From CAKZYD01 sp039026755 (GTDB taxonomy: Bacteria > Pseudomonadota > Alphaproteobacteria > Sphingomonadales > CAKZYD01), in NCBI GenBank assembly GCA_039026755.1, contig JBCCLR010000065.1, forward strand, positions 1 to 17,189: a stretch of 17,189 bases of DNA, in the 5' to 3' direction. The first letter of the stretch is position 1. Every line of letters begins with the position of its first letter. This document shows, piece after piece, positions 6,917-13,991 of the stretch. Under the pieces are notes generated by a model. The model saw only the letters and a list, made by a program, of their open reading frames with translations, made no database searches and was not told where the DNA came from. Position numbers and translations under genes: made by a program.

Positions 6917-9900
6917 ATGGATGATTTATTAAGCGAATTTCTTACCGAGACCAACGAAAGTATCGACGTTGTTGACGTTGAACTCGTCAGGCTCGAGCAG
7001 AACCCAAATGACAAAGAGGTTCTCGATAACATCTTTCGGCTCGTCCATACGATCAAAGGAACGTGCGGCTTTTTAGGATTGCCGCGGCTTGAAGGTGTGG
7101 CCCATTCCGCTGAAAACGTGCTCGGAAAATTTCGCGACGGAGAGCTAGAAGTCACCAATGATGCTGTAACTTTGATCCTGGCGTCTCTCGATCGCATTAA
7201 AGAGATTATGGCCGGTCTTGAGCAGACGGAGGCCGAGCCAGATGGCGATGACAGTGAGTTGATTGGCCAGCTTGATGCTTGGGCGGAAACCGGCACCGTT
7301 TCATCTGGCGCGCCGGCGCCGCGTGAGCCAGAAGCGCTGGCCACCCCCGAACCTGAGGCAAGTGAACCGGCGATGCCAAAGGCCGAGCCTGCTGTCGCGG
7401 CGGAGAGTGTTCCCCAAGCAAGCGGCGAAGACTCCTTTGACGCTGGCCTTGGCCGCGCTTTAAAGCCCGGGGAAGTGTCTTTAGACGAACTTGAAGCTGC
7501 ATTTGCCAGTGCGCCTGGGCCCGATGAGGTGTCTGACGATGGCGACGCTGTGTCATCAGATGAAAGCGCGCTGCCCGTAACCGATGATGACGCGCTGGCT
7601 GATTTCGGCGGCCATGCCGGTGTTGCAGGCGCGTTTGAATCTGTGCTCGAACAAATTGGCCTAAGCGGTAAATATCCCGCGCTTAACGATAGCGTCAAAT
7701 TAATTGCGTTGGCGGAAGATCTCGCGTCGTTTCTGCTTGCTGCATTTATAAAAGACACTGCCAAGCTTGGTTCGTTAGGAACCAGCATTCAGCGCGCGCT
7801 GAATTGGACGACGCCGCTGGTCGCCAGCGTGTCATCTGGCCTACGCTCTGAGCTCGCTTCTTTTGATGCGCCAGCGGAAGGCTTGAACGAAATTCAAAAT
7901 GCGCTTGAGAAAAATGCGCATCTGATCGTTCCTGCTGCACAATCGAGCAACAACAAGTCGGATGACAAAGTCACACAAAAAGCCGGCAGCAATCAAACTG
8001 TTCGGGTGGGTGTAGATCTACTTGAAGACCTGATGAATTTGGTCAGCGAGCTTGTGCTGACACGCAACCAACTCAATCAAATGGTGCGCCGCCTTGAAGA
8101 CAGCGAGTTTGCCGTGCCGCTGCAGCGGCTGTCGCAGTGCACGACAGAGCTGCAAGAAGGCGTGATGAAAACGCGGATGCAGCCAATTGGAAATGCTTGG
8201 TCAAAACTACCCCGTATTATCAGAGATTTAAGTCTAGAACTTAACAAATCAATTGAGCTTGAGATGCACGGTGCCGAGACAGAACTCGATCGCCAAGTGC
8301 TTGAACTGATCAAGGACCCGCTTACACACATGGTCCGCAACAGCGCCGACCACGGCATTGAGATGCCTGATATACGCGAGCGTGCAGGCAAGCCCGCGCA
8401 TGGGACCGTGAAGCTCAATGCGTATCACGAAGGTGGCCATATCGTGATCACCATTGCAGACGATGGCGCTGGCATCAATGCCGAGAAGCTCAAGCAAAAA
8501 GCGCTCGAAAATGGGTTAGCGTCTGAAGCAGAACTGGACGGCATGAGCGAAAGCCAAATTCAGAAATTCATTTTTCACGCCGGCTTATCGACCGCGCAGG
8601 AAGTCACCAGTGTGTCAGGGCGCGGCGTTGGCATGGACGTTGTGCGTACAAACATAGAAAAAATCGGCGGTACCGTCGACATGACATCGACCTTTGGTCG
8701 CGGCACAATTTTTTACATTAAAATACCGCTTACGCTCGCCATCGTGTCGGCCCTCGTTGTTGAGTGCAATGAAGAGCGTTTTGCCGTGCCACAAATTGCC
8801 GTGCTTGAACTGGTGCATGCGGATAACCGCGGCGATACCGCAATCGAGATGATTAATAACACACCGGTCTTTCGCCTGCGTAACCGCCTATTACCGCTGG
8901 TTTATCTGCGTGATATTCTCGGCTTTGAGCGCAAGCAGGACAGCAGTGACGCCTTCATTGTTGTCACGCAAGTCGGCTCATTCGTGTTCGGAATTGTTGT
9001 CGATCAAGTGTTTGACACCGAAGAGATTGTCGTCAAGCCGGTTTCACCTGCACTGAGTAATCTTTCGGTTTATTCCGGAAATACCATTTTAGGGGATGGC
9101 TCAGTGATTATGATCCTCGATCCCAATGGTGTTGCCTCACAGGTTTCCACGACGACCGCAACGGAAAATGAGCAGTCTGTGGAGATGGATATGGATGCGG
9201 ATGCTGCGAGCCAAGAACGCGAGACAATGCTGGTGTTCCGTGCTGGCGGCGAGACGCCAAAGGCTGTGCCGTTATCGCTGATTGCCCGGCTTGAAGAGAT
9301 TGATGCAACGCGCATTGAAAACCGCGACGTGCGGCCGATGGTGCAATACCGCGGCACGCTCATGCCGGTTTTGGAGATGGTGGGCAGCACCCCACTTCTC
9401 AGTGAAGGTCAGCAGCCAATCTTGGTCTTCACTGATGATGATCGCTCCATGGGTATCGCGTGTGAAGAAATTCTCGACATTGTCGAAACTGTGCTCGACG
9501 TTGATATTTCGACCCAGCGTGAAGGTGTTGTGGGCAGTGCTGTGATTGCAGAAAAAGTAACTGAGATCATAGATGTATCCTACTTCTCTAAACTCGCGTT
9601 TAAAGATTGGTTCGAAGGCGCAGACAACAAGCGCAAGGTCGGCTTGGAGAATAAGAAGGGGCCGGCGAAAGTGCTGGTCGTTGAGGATAGCGCATTTTTC
9701 CGCAACATGTTGCGCCCACTGCTTGCGGCGGCTGGCTACTCTGTAACCATCGCCAAAGATGCCGAGGAAGCCTTGGCGCTACGCGAGCGCAGCAAAGACT
9801 TTGATCTCATTATTTCTGATATCGAGATGCCAGGACAATCTGGCTTTGAGTTCGCGCAAGATGTTCGGGATGGTGGCCGCTGGAAGTCGACGCCGATGAT

Positions 9901-10048
9901 CGCTCTTTCATCGCTCAGCACAGCCAAGGACTTTGAACGCGGCCGCAAGTCTGGGTTTAACGATTATGTTGTAAAGTTAGATCGCGATGCATTGCTGGAG
10001 ACGATGGAATACCAATTAGAGAGCTCTGCCAAGCGCAGTGCGGCTTAA
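6917..10048 (+). CDS. cheA: Hybrid chemotaxis histidine kinase CheA with C-terminal receiver
   Basis: This is a 1043-residue cytoplasmic kinase that takes signals from chemoreceptors and phosphorylates CheY and CheB. Domains in order: HPt (1-105) with phospho-His44 in RLVHTIKGTCGFLG; an acidic Ala/Pro-rich linker (105-230); a helical stretch (230-340) that I cannot assign; dimerisation helices (361-425); HATPase with Asn475 (MVRNSADHG), DDGAGIN at 515-521 and GRGVGMD at 568-574; a CheW-like domain (about 605-745); a second, more divergent CheW-like domain (about 768-895); and a receiver (917-1035) with Asp968 (SDIEMPG), E923/D924 and Lys1020. An in-frame GTG at 6845 would add 24 residues that do not fit the HPt start, so ATG 6917 (MDDLLSEF) is preferred. 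It heads the cheAWYBR operon. Enterobacterial CheA is far shorter (about 650) and lacks the receiver. Confidence 0.95.
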   Translation: MDDLLSEFLTETNESIDVVDVELVRLEQNPNDKEVLDNIFRLVHTIKGTCGFLGLPRLEGVAHSAENVLGKFRDGELEVTNDAVTLILASLDRIKEIMAGLEQTEAEPDGDDSELIGQLDAWAETGTVSSGAPAPREPEALATPEPEASEPAMPKAEPAVAAESVPQASGEDSFDAGLGRALKPGEVSLDELEAAFASAPGPDEVSDDGDAVSSDESALPVTDDDALADFGGHAGVAGAFESVLEQIGLSGKYPALNDSVKLIALAEDLASFLLAAFIKDTAKLGSLGTSIQRALNWTTPLVASVSSGLRSELASFDAPAEGLNEIQNALEKNAHLIVPAAQSSNNKSDDKVTQKAGSNQTVRVGVDLLEDLMNLVSELVLTRNQLNQMVRRLEDSEFAVPLQRLSQCTTELQEGVMKTRMQPIGNAWSKLPRIIRDLSLELNKSIELEMHGAETELDRQVLELIKDPLTHMVRNSADHGIEMPDIRERAGKPAHGTVKLNAYHEGGHIVITIADDGAGINAEKLKQKALENGLASEAELDGMSESQIQKFIFHAGLSTAQEVTSVSGRGVGMDVVRTNIEKIGGTVDMTSTFGRGTIFYIKIPLTLAIVSALVVECNEERFAVPQIAVLELVHADNRGDTAIEMINNTPVFRLRNRLLPLVYLRDILGFERKQDSSDAFIVVTQVGSFVFGIVVDQVFDTEEIVVKPVSPALSNLSVYSGNTILGDGSVIMILDPNGVASQVSTTTATENEQSVEMDMDADAASQERETMLVFRAGGETPKAVPLSLIARLEEIDATRIENRDVRPMVQYRGTLMPVLEMVGSTPLLSEGQQPILVFTDDDRSMGIACEEILDIVETVLDVDISTQREGVVGSAVIAEKVTEIIDVSYFSKLAFKDWFEGADNKRKVGLENKKGPAKVLVVEDSAFFRNMLRPLLAAAGYSVTIAKDAEEALALRERSKDFDLIISDIEMPGQSGFEFAQDVRDGGRWKSTPMIALSSLSTAKDFERGRKSGFNDYVVKLDRDALLETMEYQLESSAKRSAA

Positions 10049-10063
10049 CGGAGGTACGTGGTG

Positions 10064-10528
10064 ATGACGCAAGAGATATCCGCAACCCAGGAGTTTGTGA
10101 CCCTGCGTTTGGAAGGCCAATTACTCGGCATACCCGTGTTGCAGGTCCATGATGTGCTCAAAGCGCAGAACATGACTCCCGTGCCGGTTGCACCGCATTT
10201 CATTGCGGGGCTGATTAACCTGCGTGGCCGGATTGTCACCTGCATCGATCTGCGTGCCCGGCTTGGTTTGCCAGCGGCCACTGATGAAGATGAGAGCACC
10301 GGCATGAGTGTCGTCGTCGAGCAGGATGGTGAGCCCTATAGCTTGCTGATTGATAGGGTCGGTGACGTGCTTAAGCTCTCAATCGATGCATATGAGCGTA
10401 ATCCGATTACTTTGGAAAGCACATGGGCAGACGTTTCAGCAGGTGTCTACCGGCTTGAGAAAGAACTTCTGGTTATTCTTGATGTGGATCGTTTGCTGTC
10501 GTTCACCGACTTTGCCGCTGCGGCGTAA
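10064..10528 (+). CDS. cheW: Chemotaxis coupling protein CheW
   Basis: This is a 154-residue CheW-domain adaptor that links chemoreceptors to CheA at the membrane-associated array. Recognisable segments are FVTLRLEGQLLGIPVLQVHDVL (about 10-31), the conserved APHFIAGLINLRGRIVTCIDLRARLG (about 44-69), and VDRVGDVL-like and LL-x-x-LDVDRLL segments near the end. GGAGG at 10050-10054 precedes two GTG codons (10058, 10061) and an ATG (10064) in the same frame. The 9-nt spacing to the ATG is acceptable, and I chose it over GTG 10061, which is also possible. The gene lies 15 nt after cheA and 15 nt before cheY. Confidence 0.93.
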   Translation: MTQEISATQEFVTLRLEGQLLGIPVLQVHDVLKAQNMTPVPVAPHFIAGLINLRGRIVTCIDLRARLGLPAATDEDESTGMSVVVEQDGEPYSLLIDRVGDVLKLSIDAYERNPITLESTWADVSAGVYRLEKELLVILDVDRLLSFTDFAAAA

Positions 10529-10543
10529 GTAAAAGTTGAGAGT

Positions 10544-10918
10544 ATGAGTATGTCTGGTCCTACTTGCTTGGTTGTCGATGATTCAAGGATCATCAGGCGC
10601 GTTGCGCGGCGCATCCTTACAGAAATGGAATTTGAGGCGACAGAAGCCTGCGATGGCGTAGAGGCGCTGGACGTCGTCGGCGAAGCAGAGCCCGATGTGG
10701 TGCTGCTCGATTGGAATATGCCGAAGATGGACGGCATGCAGTTTTTAAAGAGCCTGCGCCAGCGCGGCGGCCGCCAACCGCTTGTAATCTTTTGCACGTG
10801 CAACAACAAACTAGAACACATTCGCGACGCCCTAGACGCAGGCGCAGACGACTACATCATGAAGCCATTTGATCGTGAGATCTTAGCCTCAAAATTTGAA
10901 CAAGCGGGGCTGTGTTGA
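10544..10918 (+). CDS. cheY: Single-domain response regulator CheY
   Basis: This is a 124-residue free-standing receiver domain with the acidic pair D12/D13 (VVDDSR), phospho-acceptor Asp56 (LLDWNMPKMDG), Thr85 (FCTCNN) and Lys107 (IMKPFD). It has no output domain. By family it is phosphorylated by CheA and binds the flagellar switch to alter rotation. The CheA here also carries its own receiver, so CheY could instead share or drain phosphate. The start ATG 10544 has a purine-rich GAGAG stretch very close by, and an in-frame ATG at 10550 is an alternative. The stop overlaps the cheB start by 1 nt (TGATG). Confidence 0.92.
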   Translation: MSMSGPTCLVVDDSRIIRRVARRILTEMEFEATEACDGVEALDVVGEAEPDVVLLDWNMPKMDGMQFLKSLRQRGGRQPLVIFCTCNNKLEHIRDALDAGADDYIMKPFDREILASKFEQAGLC

Positions 10919-12084
10919 TGGCCAGTGTTGCTCCGTTGTCCAGCGCGAAGTCTGCTGGAAGACCCTTTGAAGTGTTAATTGTCGACGATAGCGCGGTGAT
11001 CCGCGGTATGATCCGCCGCTGGCTCGAAACCGATCCATCCATCAGCGTGGTCGGCAGCGCTGCCAATGGCGAAGTTGCCGTTCGTGAAGCAAAGCGGCTA
11101 CGACCTGATGTGATTTTGCTCGACATTGAAATGCCGGTGATGGATGGCCTCACCGCACTGCCGCTGCTAAAAAAAGCCTTGCCCAAATCTCATGTGGTGA
11201 TGGCGTCGACGCTCACCACACGCAACGCCGACATTAGCTTACAAGCAATGCGGCTTGGTGCATCAGATTATATTCCAAAGCCAGAAAGCCGCACGGAGCT
11301 TTCCGGCGGTGAGACGTTCAAAAATGCGGTTGTGGCCAAGGTCATTGCACTTGGCACCGCAAAGCGCCAGCGTGATGGCCAGCCACTGCCGTCAGGAGAA
11401 GGCCGGGCGGGAGAAATCACCGAGCGTGTGATGGGGGACGTGACCGCTAAACCGGCGGATAAACCTGCAAAGGTGGTATCCGCAGCGCCGCGCCGAACGC
11501 CTGGGCTATCGCCGCAAGTGCTGGCGATTGGGTCGTCCACCGGTGGGCCGCAGGCCTTGTTTAAGTTTTTTGAAGGCCTCGAGGGAAAGCTAAACTTGCC
11601 GGTCTTAATCACGCAGCACATGCCTGAGACCTTCACCGCTATTTTAGCGTCGCACCTGGCAAAGCTGTGCGGCGGCAAATGCAAAGAAGCAAAGCATGGC
11701 GAATTGCTGCGTTCAGGGCATGTCTATGTGGCGCCAGGCGGTAAGCACATGGTGGTGGCGGGCAGGCCCGGCAATGCCACGATCGAGCTGAACGATGAGC
11801 CAGAGGAAAACTTTTGCCGTCCTGCAGTTGACCCGTTGTACCGCGCTGTGGCGCGCACTTTTGGTGGCCGCGCACTGGCGCTGGTCTTCACCGGCATGGG
11901 CGCTGATGGCTGCAAAGGCGCGCAAGATATCCGCGACGCCGGTGGCCAAGTGTTTGTGCAAGATGAAGCAACAAGCACGGTTTGGGGAATGCCTGGCGCA
12001 ATTGCCAAAGCGGGGCTTGCCGATAAAATTCTACCCCTCGATCAAATGGCTGATGCGGTGCTGCGCAGCTGCGGAAGGGCTTAG
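10918..12084 (+). CDS. cheB: Chemotaxis protein-glutamate methylesterase/deamidase CheB
   Basis: This 388-residue enzyme removes methyl groups from chemoreceptor glutamates (and deamidates glutamines), giving adaptation. The N-terminal receiver (about 17-135) has D23/D24, phospho-Asp69 (LLDIEMPVMDG) and Lys121. A linker of about 65 residues follows, then the C-terminal esterase (about 198-385) with the catalytic triad candidates Ser207 (AIGSSTGG), His234 (ITQHMP) and Asp330 (TGMGADG). I start it at ATG 10918, which overlaps the cheY stop, rather than at the in-frame GTG 10912 inside cheY. The partner methyltransferase gene cheR follows after 2 nt. Confidence 0.94.
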   Translation: MASVAPLSSAKSAGRPFEVLIVDDSAVIRGMIRRWLETDPSISVVGSAANGEVAVREAKRLRPDVILLDIEMPVMDGLTALPLLKKALPKSHVVMASTLTTRNADISLQAMRLGASDYIPKPESRTELSGGETFKNAVVAKVIALGTAKRQRDGQPLPSGEGRAGEITERVMGDVTAKPADKPAKVVSAAPRRTPGLSPQVLAIGSSTGGPQALFKFFEGLEGKLNLPVLITQHMPETFTAILASHLAKLCGGKCKEAKHGELLRSGHVYVAPGGKHMVVAGRPGNATIELNDEPEENFCRPAVDPLYRAVARTFGGRALALVFTGMGADGCKGAQDIRDAGGQVFVQDEATSTVWGMPGAIAKAGLADKILPLDQMADAVLRSCGRA

Positions 12085-12086
12085 TT

Positions 12087-12938
12087 ATGCGTGATCAAGA
12101 TTTTGACCTCTTTGCCAACCTTTTAAAGGCAAGTTCAGGCCTATCCATTGGTCCTGATAAACAATATTTGCTCGAAACGCGGCTGACCCCGGTGGCGCTG
12201 CGAAATGGCCTCGGAGGGTTTGATGCGCTAGCCGATGAAGTTCGCTTTAAAAAGCCAGCGGCGCTGATTGAGCAGGTCGTTGAAGCCATGACCACCAATG
12301 AGAGCTTCTTTTTCCGCGATAAGACGCCGTTTGATATCTTGCAAAACCAGGTTTTGCCAAATCTGCATGAAAGCCGCTCGGACGTTAAGAAGCTGCGCAT
12401 CTGGTGCGGCGCGGCGTCAACAGGGCAAGAGCCATATTCGATTGCCATGATGTTTGCAGAACAGGCGGCGCGCTGGGCGGGCTGGAACATTGAGATCCTC
12501 GGTACTGATATTAGCCGCGAAGCGCTAAAGCGCGCGCATGAGGCAAATTATAGTCAGTTCGAAGTGCAGCGCGGCCTGCCTGTGGACTATATGCTGAAAT
12601 ACTTCACCCAGGAAGGGGAGCGCTGGCTGCTCAAAGACGAGATCAAGCGCCGCGTGCGGTTCGAGCCTTTCAATCTGCTCGACAGCTTTAGCGCACTTGG
12701 CAAGTTCGATGTCGTTTTCATGCGCAATGTGCTGATTTATTTTGATGCGCAGACGAAGTCGGCGGTGTTTGAAAAGGTGCGCAATGCAATGCAAAAAGAT
12801 GGTTCGCTGTTCCTCGGTGCAGCGGAGACTGTGATTGGCGTGACCGAACAACTGCGCGGCGTTAAAGGCCTGCGCGGCCTTTATGTGACGACGGAATATG
12901 CCAATGAGGCAAGTTTAAACTACGCTGCTGCTGGCTGA
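12087..12938 (+). CDS. cheR: Chemotaxis protein-glutamate O-methyltransferase CheR
   Basis: This 283-residue enzyme transfers methyl groups from S-adenosylmethionine to chemoreceptor glutamates. An N-terminal helical domain (1-75) ends in the conserved MTTNESFFFRD (68-78). The SAM-binding domain shows LRIWCGAASTGQEPYS at 103-118, EILGTDIS at 136-143 and the family motif RNVLIYFD at 213-220. There is no C-terminal TPR or pentapeptide-tether extension, so it is a minimal CheR. It is the last gene of the che operon, 2 nt after cheB, and a strong terminator begins 15 nt after its stop. Confidence 0.94.
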   Translation: MRDQDFDLFANLLKASSGLSIGPDKQYLLETRLTPVALRNGLGGFDALADEVRFKKPAALIEQVVEAMTTNESFFFRDKTPFDILQNQVLPNLHESRSDVKKLRIWCGAASTGQEPYSIAMMFAEQAARWAGWNIEILGTDISREALKRAHEANYSQFEVQRGLPVDYMLKYFTQEGERWLLKDEIKRRVRFEPFNLLDSFSALGKFDVVFMRNVLIYFDAQTKSAVFEKVRNAMQKDGSLFLGAAETVIGVTEQLRGVKGLRGLYVTTEYANEASLNYAAAG

Positions 12939-12952
12939 TCACTCAAAACACC

Positions 12953-12994
12953 AAAAAAAGCCCGCTTCAGACATGGTCTGACGCGGGCTTTTTT
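12953..12994. terminator. Bidirectional Rho-independent terminator between cheR and ctrA
   Basis: GCCCGC at 12960-12965 pairs with GCGGGC at 12983-12988, and an inner CAGAC/GTCTG stem (12968-12972 with 12976-12980, loop ATG) stacks on top across a 2-nt mismatch. Seven A precede and six T follow the stem, so it can stop transcription from cheR (plus) and from ctrA (minus), which converge here. Confidence 0.92.
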
Positions 12995-13013
12995 GTGTTC
13001 TGGTCACGCGGTC

Positions 13014-13721
13014 CTATGCGACCGCTTTATCGACGTTTGGCATGTCCTCAGGATCGCGCAATACATAGCCGCGGCCCCATACCGTTTCGATGTATTCTTC
13101 GCCCGCGGTTGCCGCCTTCAGCTTCTTGCGGAGCTTACAGATAAATACGTCAATGATTTTAAGTTCTGGCTCGTCCATGCCGCCATACAAGTGGTTTAGA
13201 AACATTTCCTTGGTCAGCGTTGTACCCTTGCGCAGGGATAGCAGCTCCAACATCGCATATTCTTTGCCTGTCAGATGTACTCGCTGGCCATCGACTTCAA
13301 CGGTTTTGGCATCTAGGTTGACCGCCAGTTTGCCCGTCCGGATGATAGATTGTGCATGGCCTTTTGAGCGGCGCACAATGGCATGGATGCGCGCGACAAG
13401 TTCTTCTTTATGAAATGGCTTCGTCATATAGTCATCTGCGCCAAAGCCTAGGCCGCGGACTTTGTTATCAAGCTCGGTATCGCCAGACAGGATCAAAATT
13501 GGGGTGCCGATTTTTGCAAGGCGCAGTTTTTTCAGCACGTCATAGCCATGCATGTCGGGCAAGTTCAGATCGAGCAGGATGATATCATAGTCATACAGCT
13601 TACCGAGATCTAAGCCTTCTTCACCCAGGTCGGTTGTATAAACATTAAATCCATCAGAGCCGAGCATCAGCTCAATGCTCTTGGAAGTCGACATATCATC
13701 TTCGATCAAAAGAACGCGCAT
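13014..13721 (-). CDS. ctrA: Cell-cycle/motility master regulator CtrA (OmpR-family response regulator)
   Basis: This is a 235-residue DNA-binding response regulator. The receiver (1-120) begins MRVLLIEDD, with phospho-Asp51 (LLDLNLPD), Thr/Ser switch region SGDTE and Lys104 (MTKPFHKEEL). The winged-helix domain (about 125-225) has the CtrA-typical LTGKEYAMLELLSLRKG, a segment ending HLYGGMDEPELK, and the closing ETVWGRGYVL. Near-identity to my memory of CtrA makes the assignment safe. Phosphate reaches it through ChpT, encoded in this window. In Caulobacter it controls cell cycle and flagellar genes; in many other alphaproteobacteria it mainly controls motility and chemotaxis. A Shine-Dalgarno AAGGGG (plus-strand 13728-13733) 6 nt before the ATG supports the start. 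The C-terminus ends in AVA, a possible protease tag. It is divergent from fliI. Confidence 0.95.
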   Translation of the reverse strand: MRVLLIEDDMSTSKSIELMLGSDGFNVYTTDLGEEGLDLGKLYDYDIILLDLNLPDMHGYDVLKKLRLAKIGTPILILSGDTELDNKVRGLGFGADDYMTKPFHKEELVARIHAIVRRSKGHAQSIIRTGKLAVNLDAKTVEVDGQRVHLTGKEYAMLELLSLRKGTTLTKEMFLNHLYGGMDEPELKIIDVFICKLRKKLKAATAGEEYIETVWGRGYVLRDPEDMPNVDKAVA

Positions 13722-13753
13722 TGGGTGCCCCTTTTATTATTTAGTCACGTGCG

Positions 13754-13773
13754 AGTGTACCACTCACGGTTAA
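13754..13773 (-). promoter_or_regulatory. Candidate ctrA promoter with CtrA half-site
   Basis: Read on the minus strand, TTAACCGT (plus 13766-13773) matches the TTAACCAT half-site of CtrA at seven of eight bases. It lies 6 nt before TACACT (plus 13754-13759), a fair -10. No conventional -35 is evident. The site would place CtrA on its own promoter, as known in Caulobacter. Confidence 0.3.
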
Positions 13774-13808
13774 AATCGGTCTAGATAACGAGCCATCCGA
13801 GCGACTGC

Positions 13809-13848
13809 GTTAACCAAAGTAAACGCAGCTTGCACCCTTTTGGTTAAC
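13809..13848. promoter_or_regulatory. Inverted GTTAACCAAA sites between ctrA and fliI
   Basis: GTTAACCAAAG at 13809-13819 faces CTTTTGGTTAAC at 13837-13848, its reverse complement apart from one extra base, with 17 nt between. Each arm contains TTAACCA, which resembles the CtrA half-site TTAACCAT. The pair lies between the divergent ctrA and fliI genes (270-nt gap). The rest of the gap holds a GACTC site at 13885-13889 and no convincing ORF. Confidence 0.42.
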
Positions 13849-13991
13849 AAATAGTGTCTGTTTGTTAAAGAGTGTTGCTGAATTGACTCAATTTCATTGC
13901 TTTGAAATTAAGTGACGTGGTTTACACCCCGTTAAAGCCATTTGCGTAAAACTGCTGACACGCATCGCCCAAAACGAAAAAGCGCATCAGC

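Noticed and set aside
6808..7788. 326-codon Ser-rich open frame on the minus strand
   Set aside because: It is antisense to the HPt/linker part of cheA, is low-complexity Ser/Ala, and shows no domain; it arises from the GC-biased codons of cheA.
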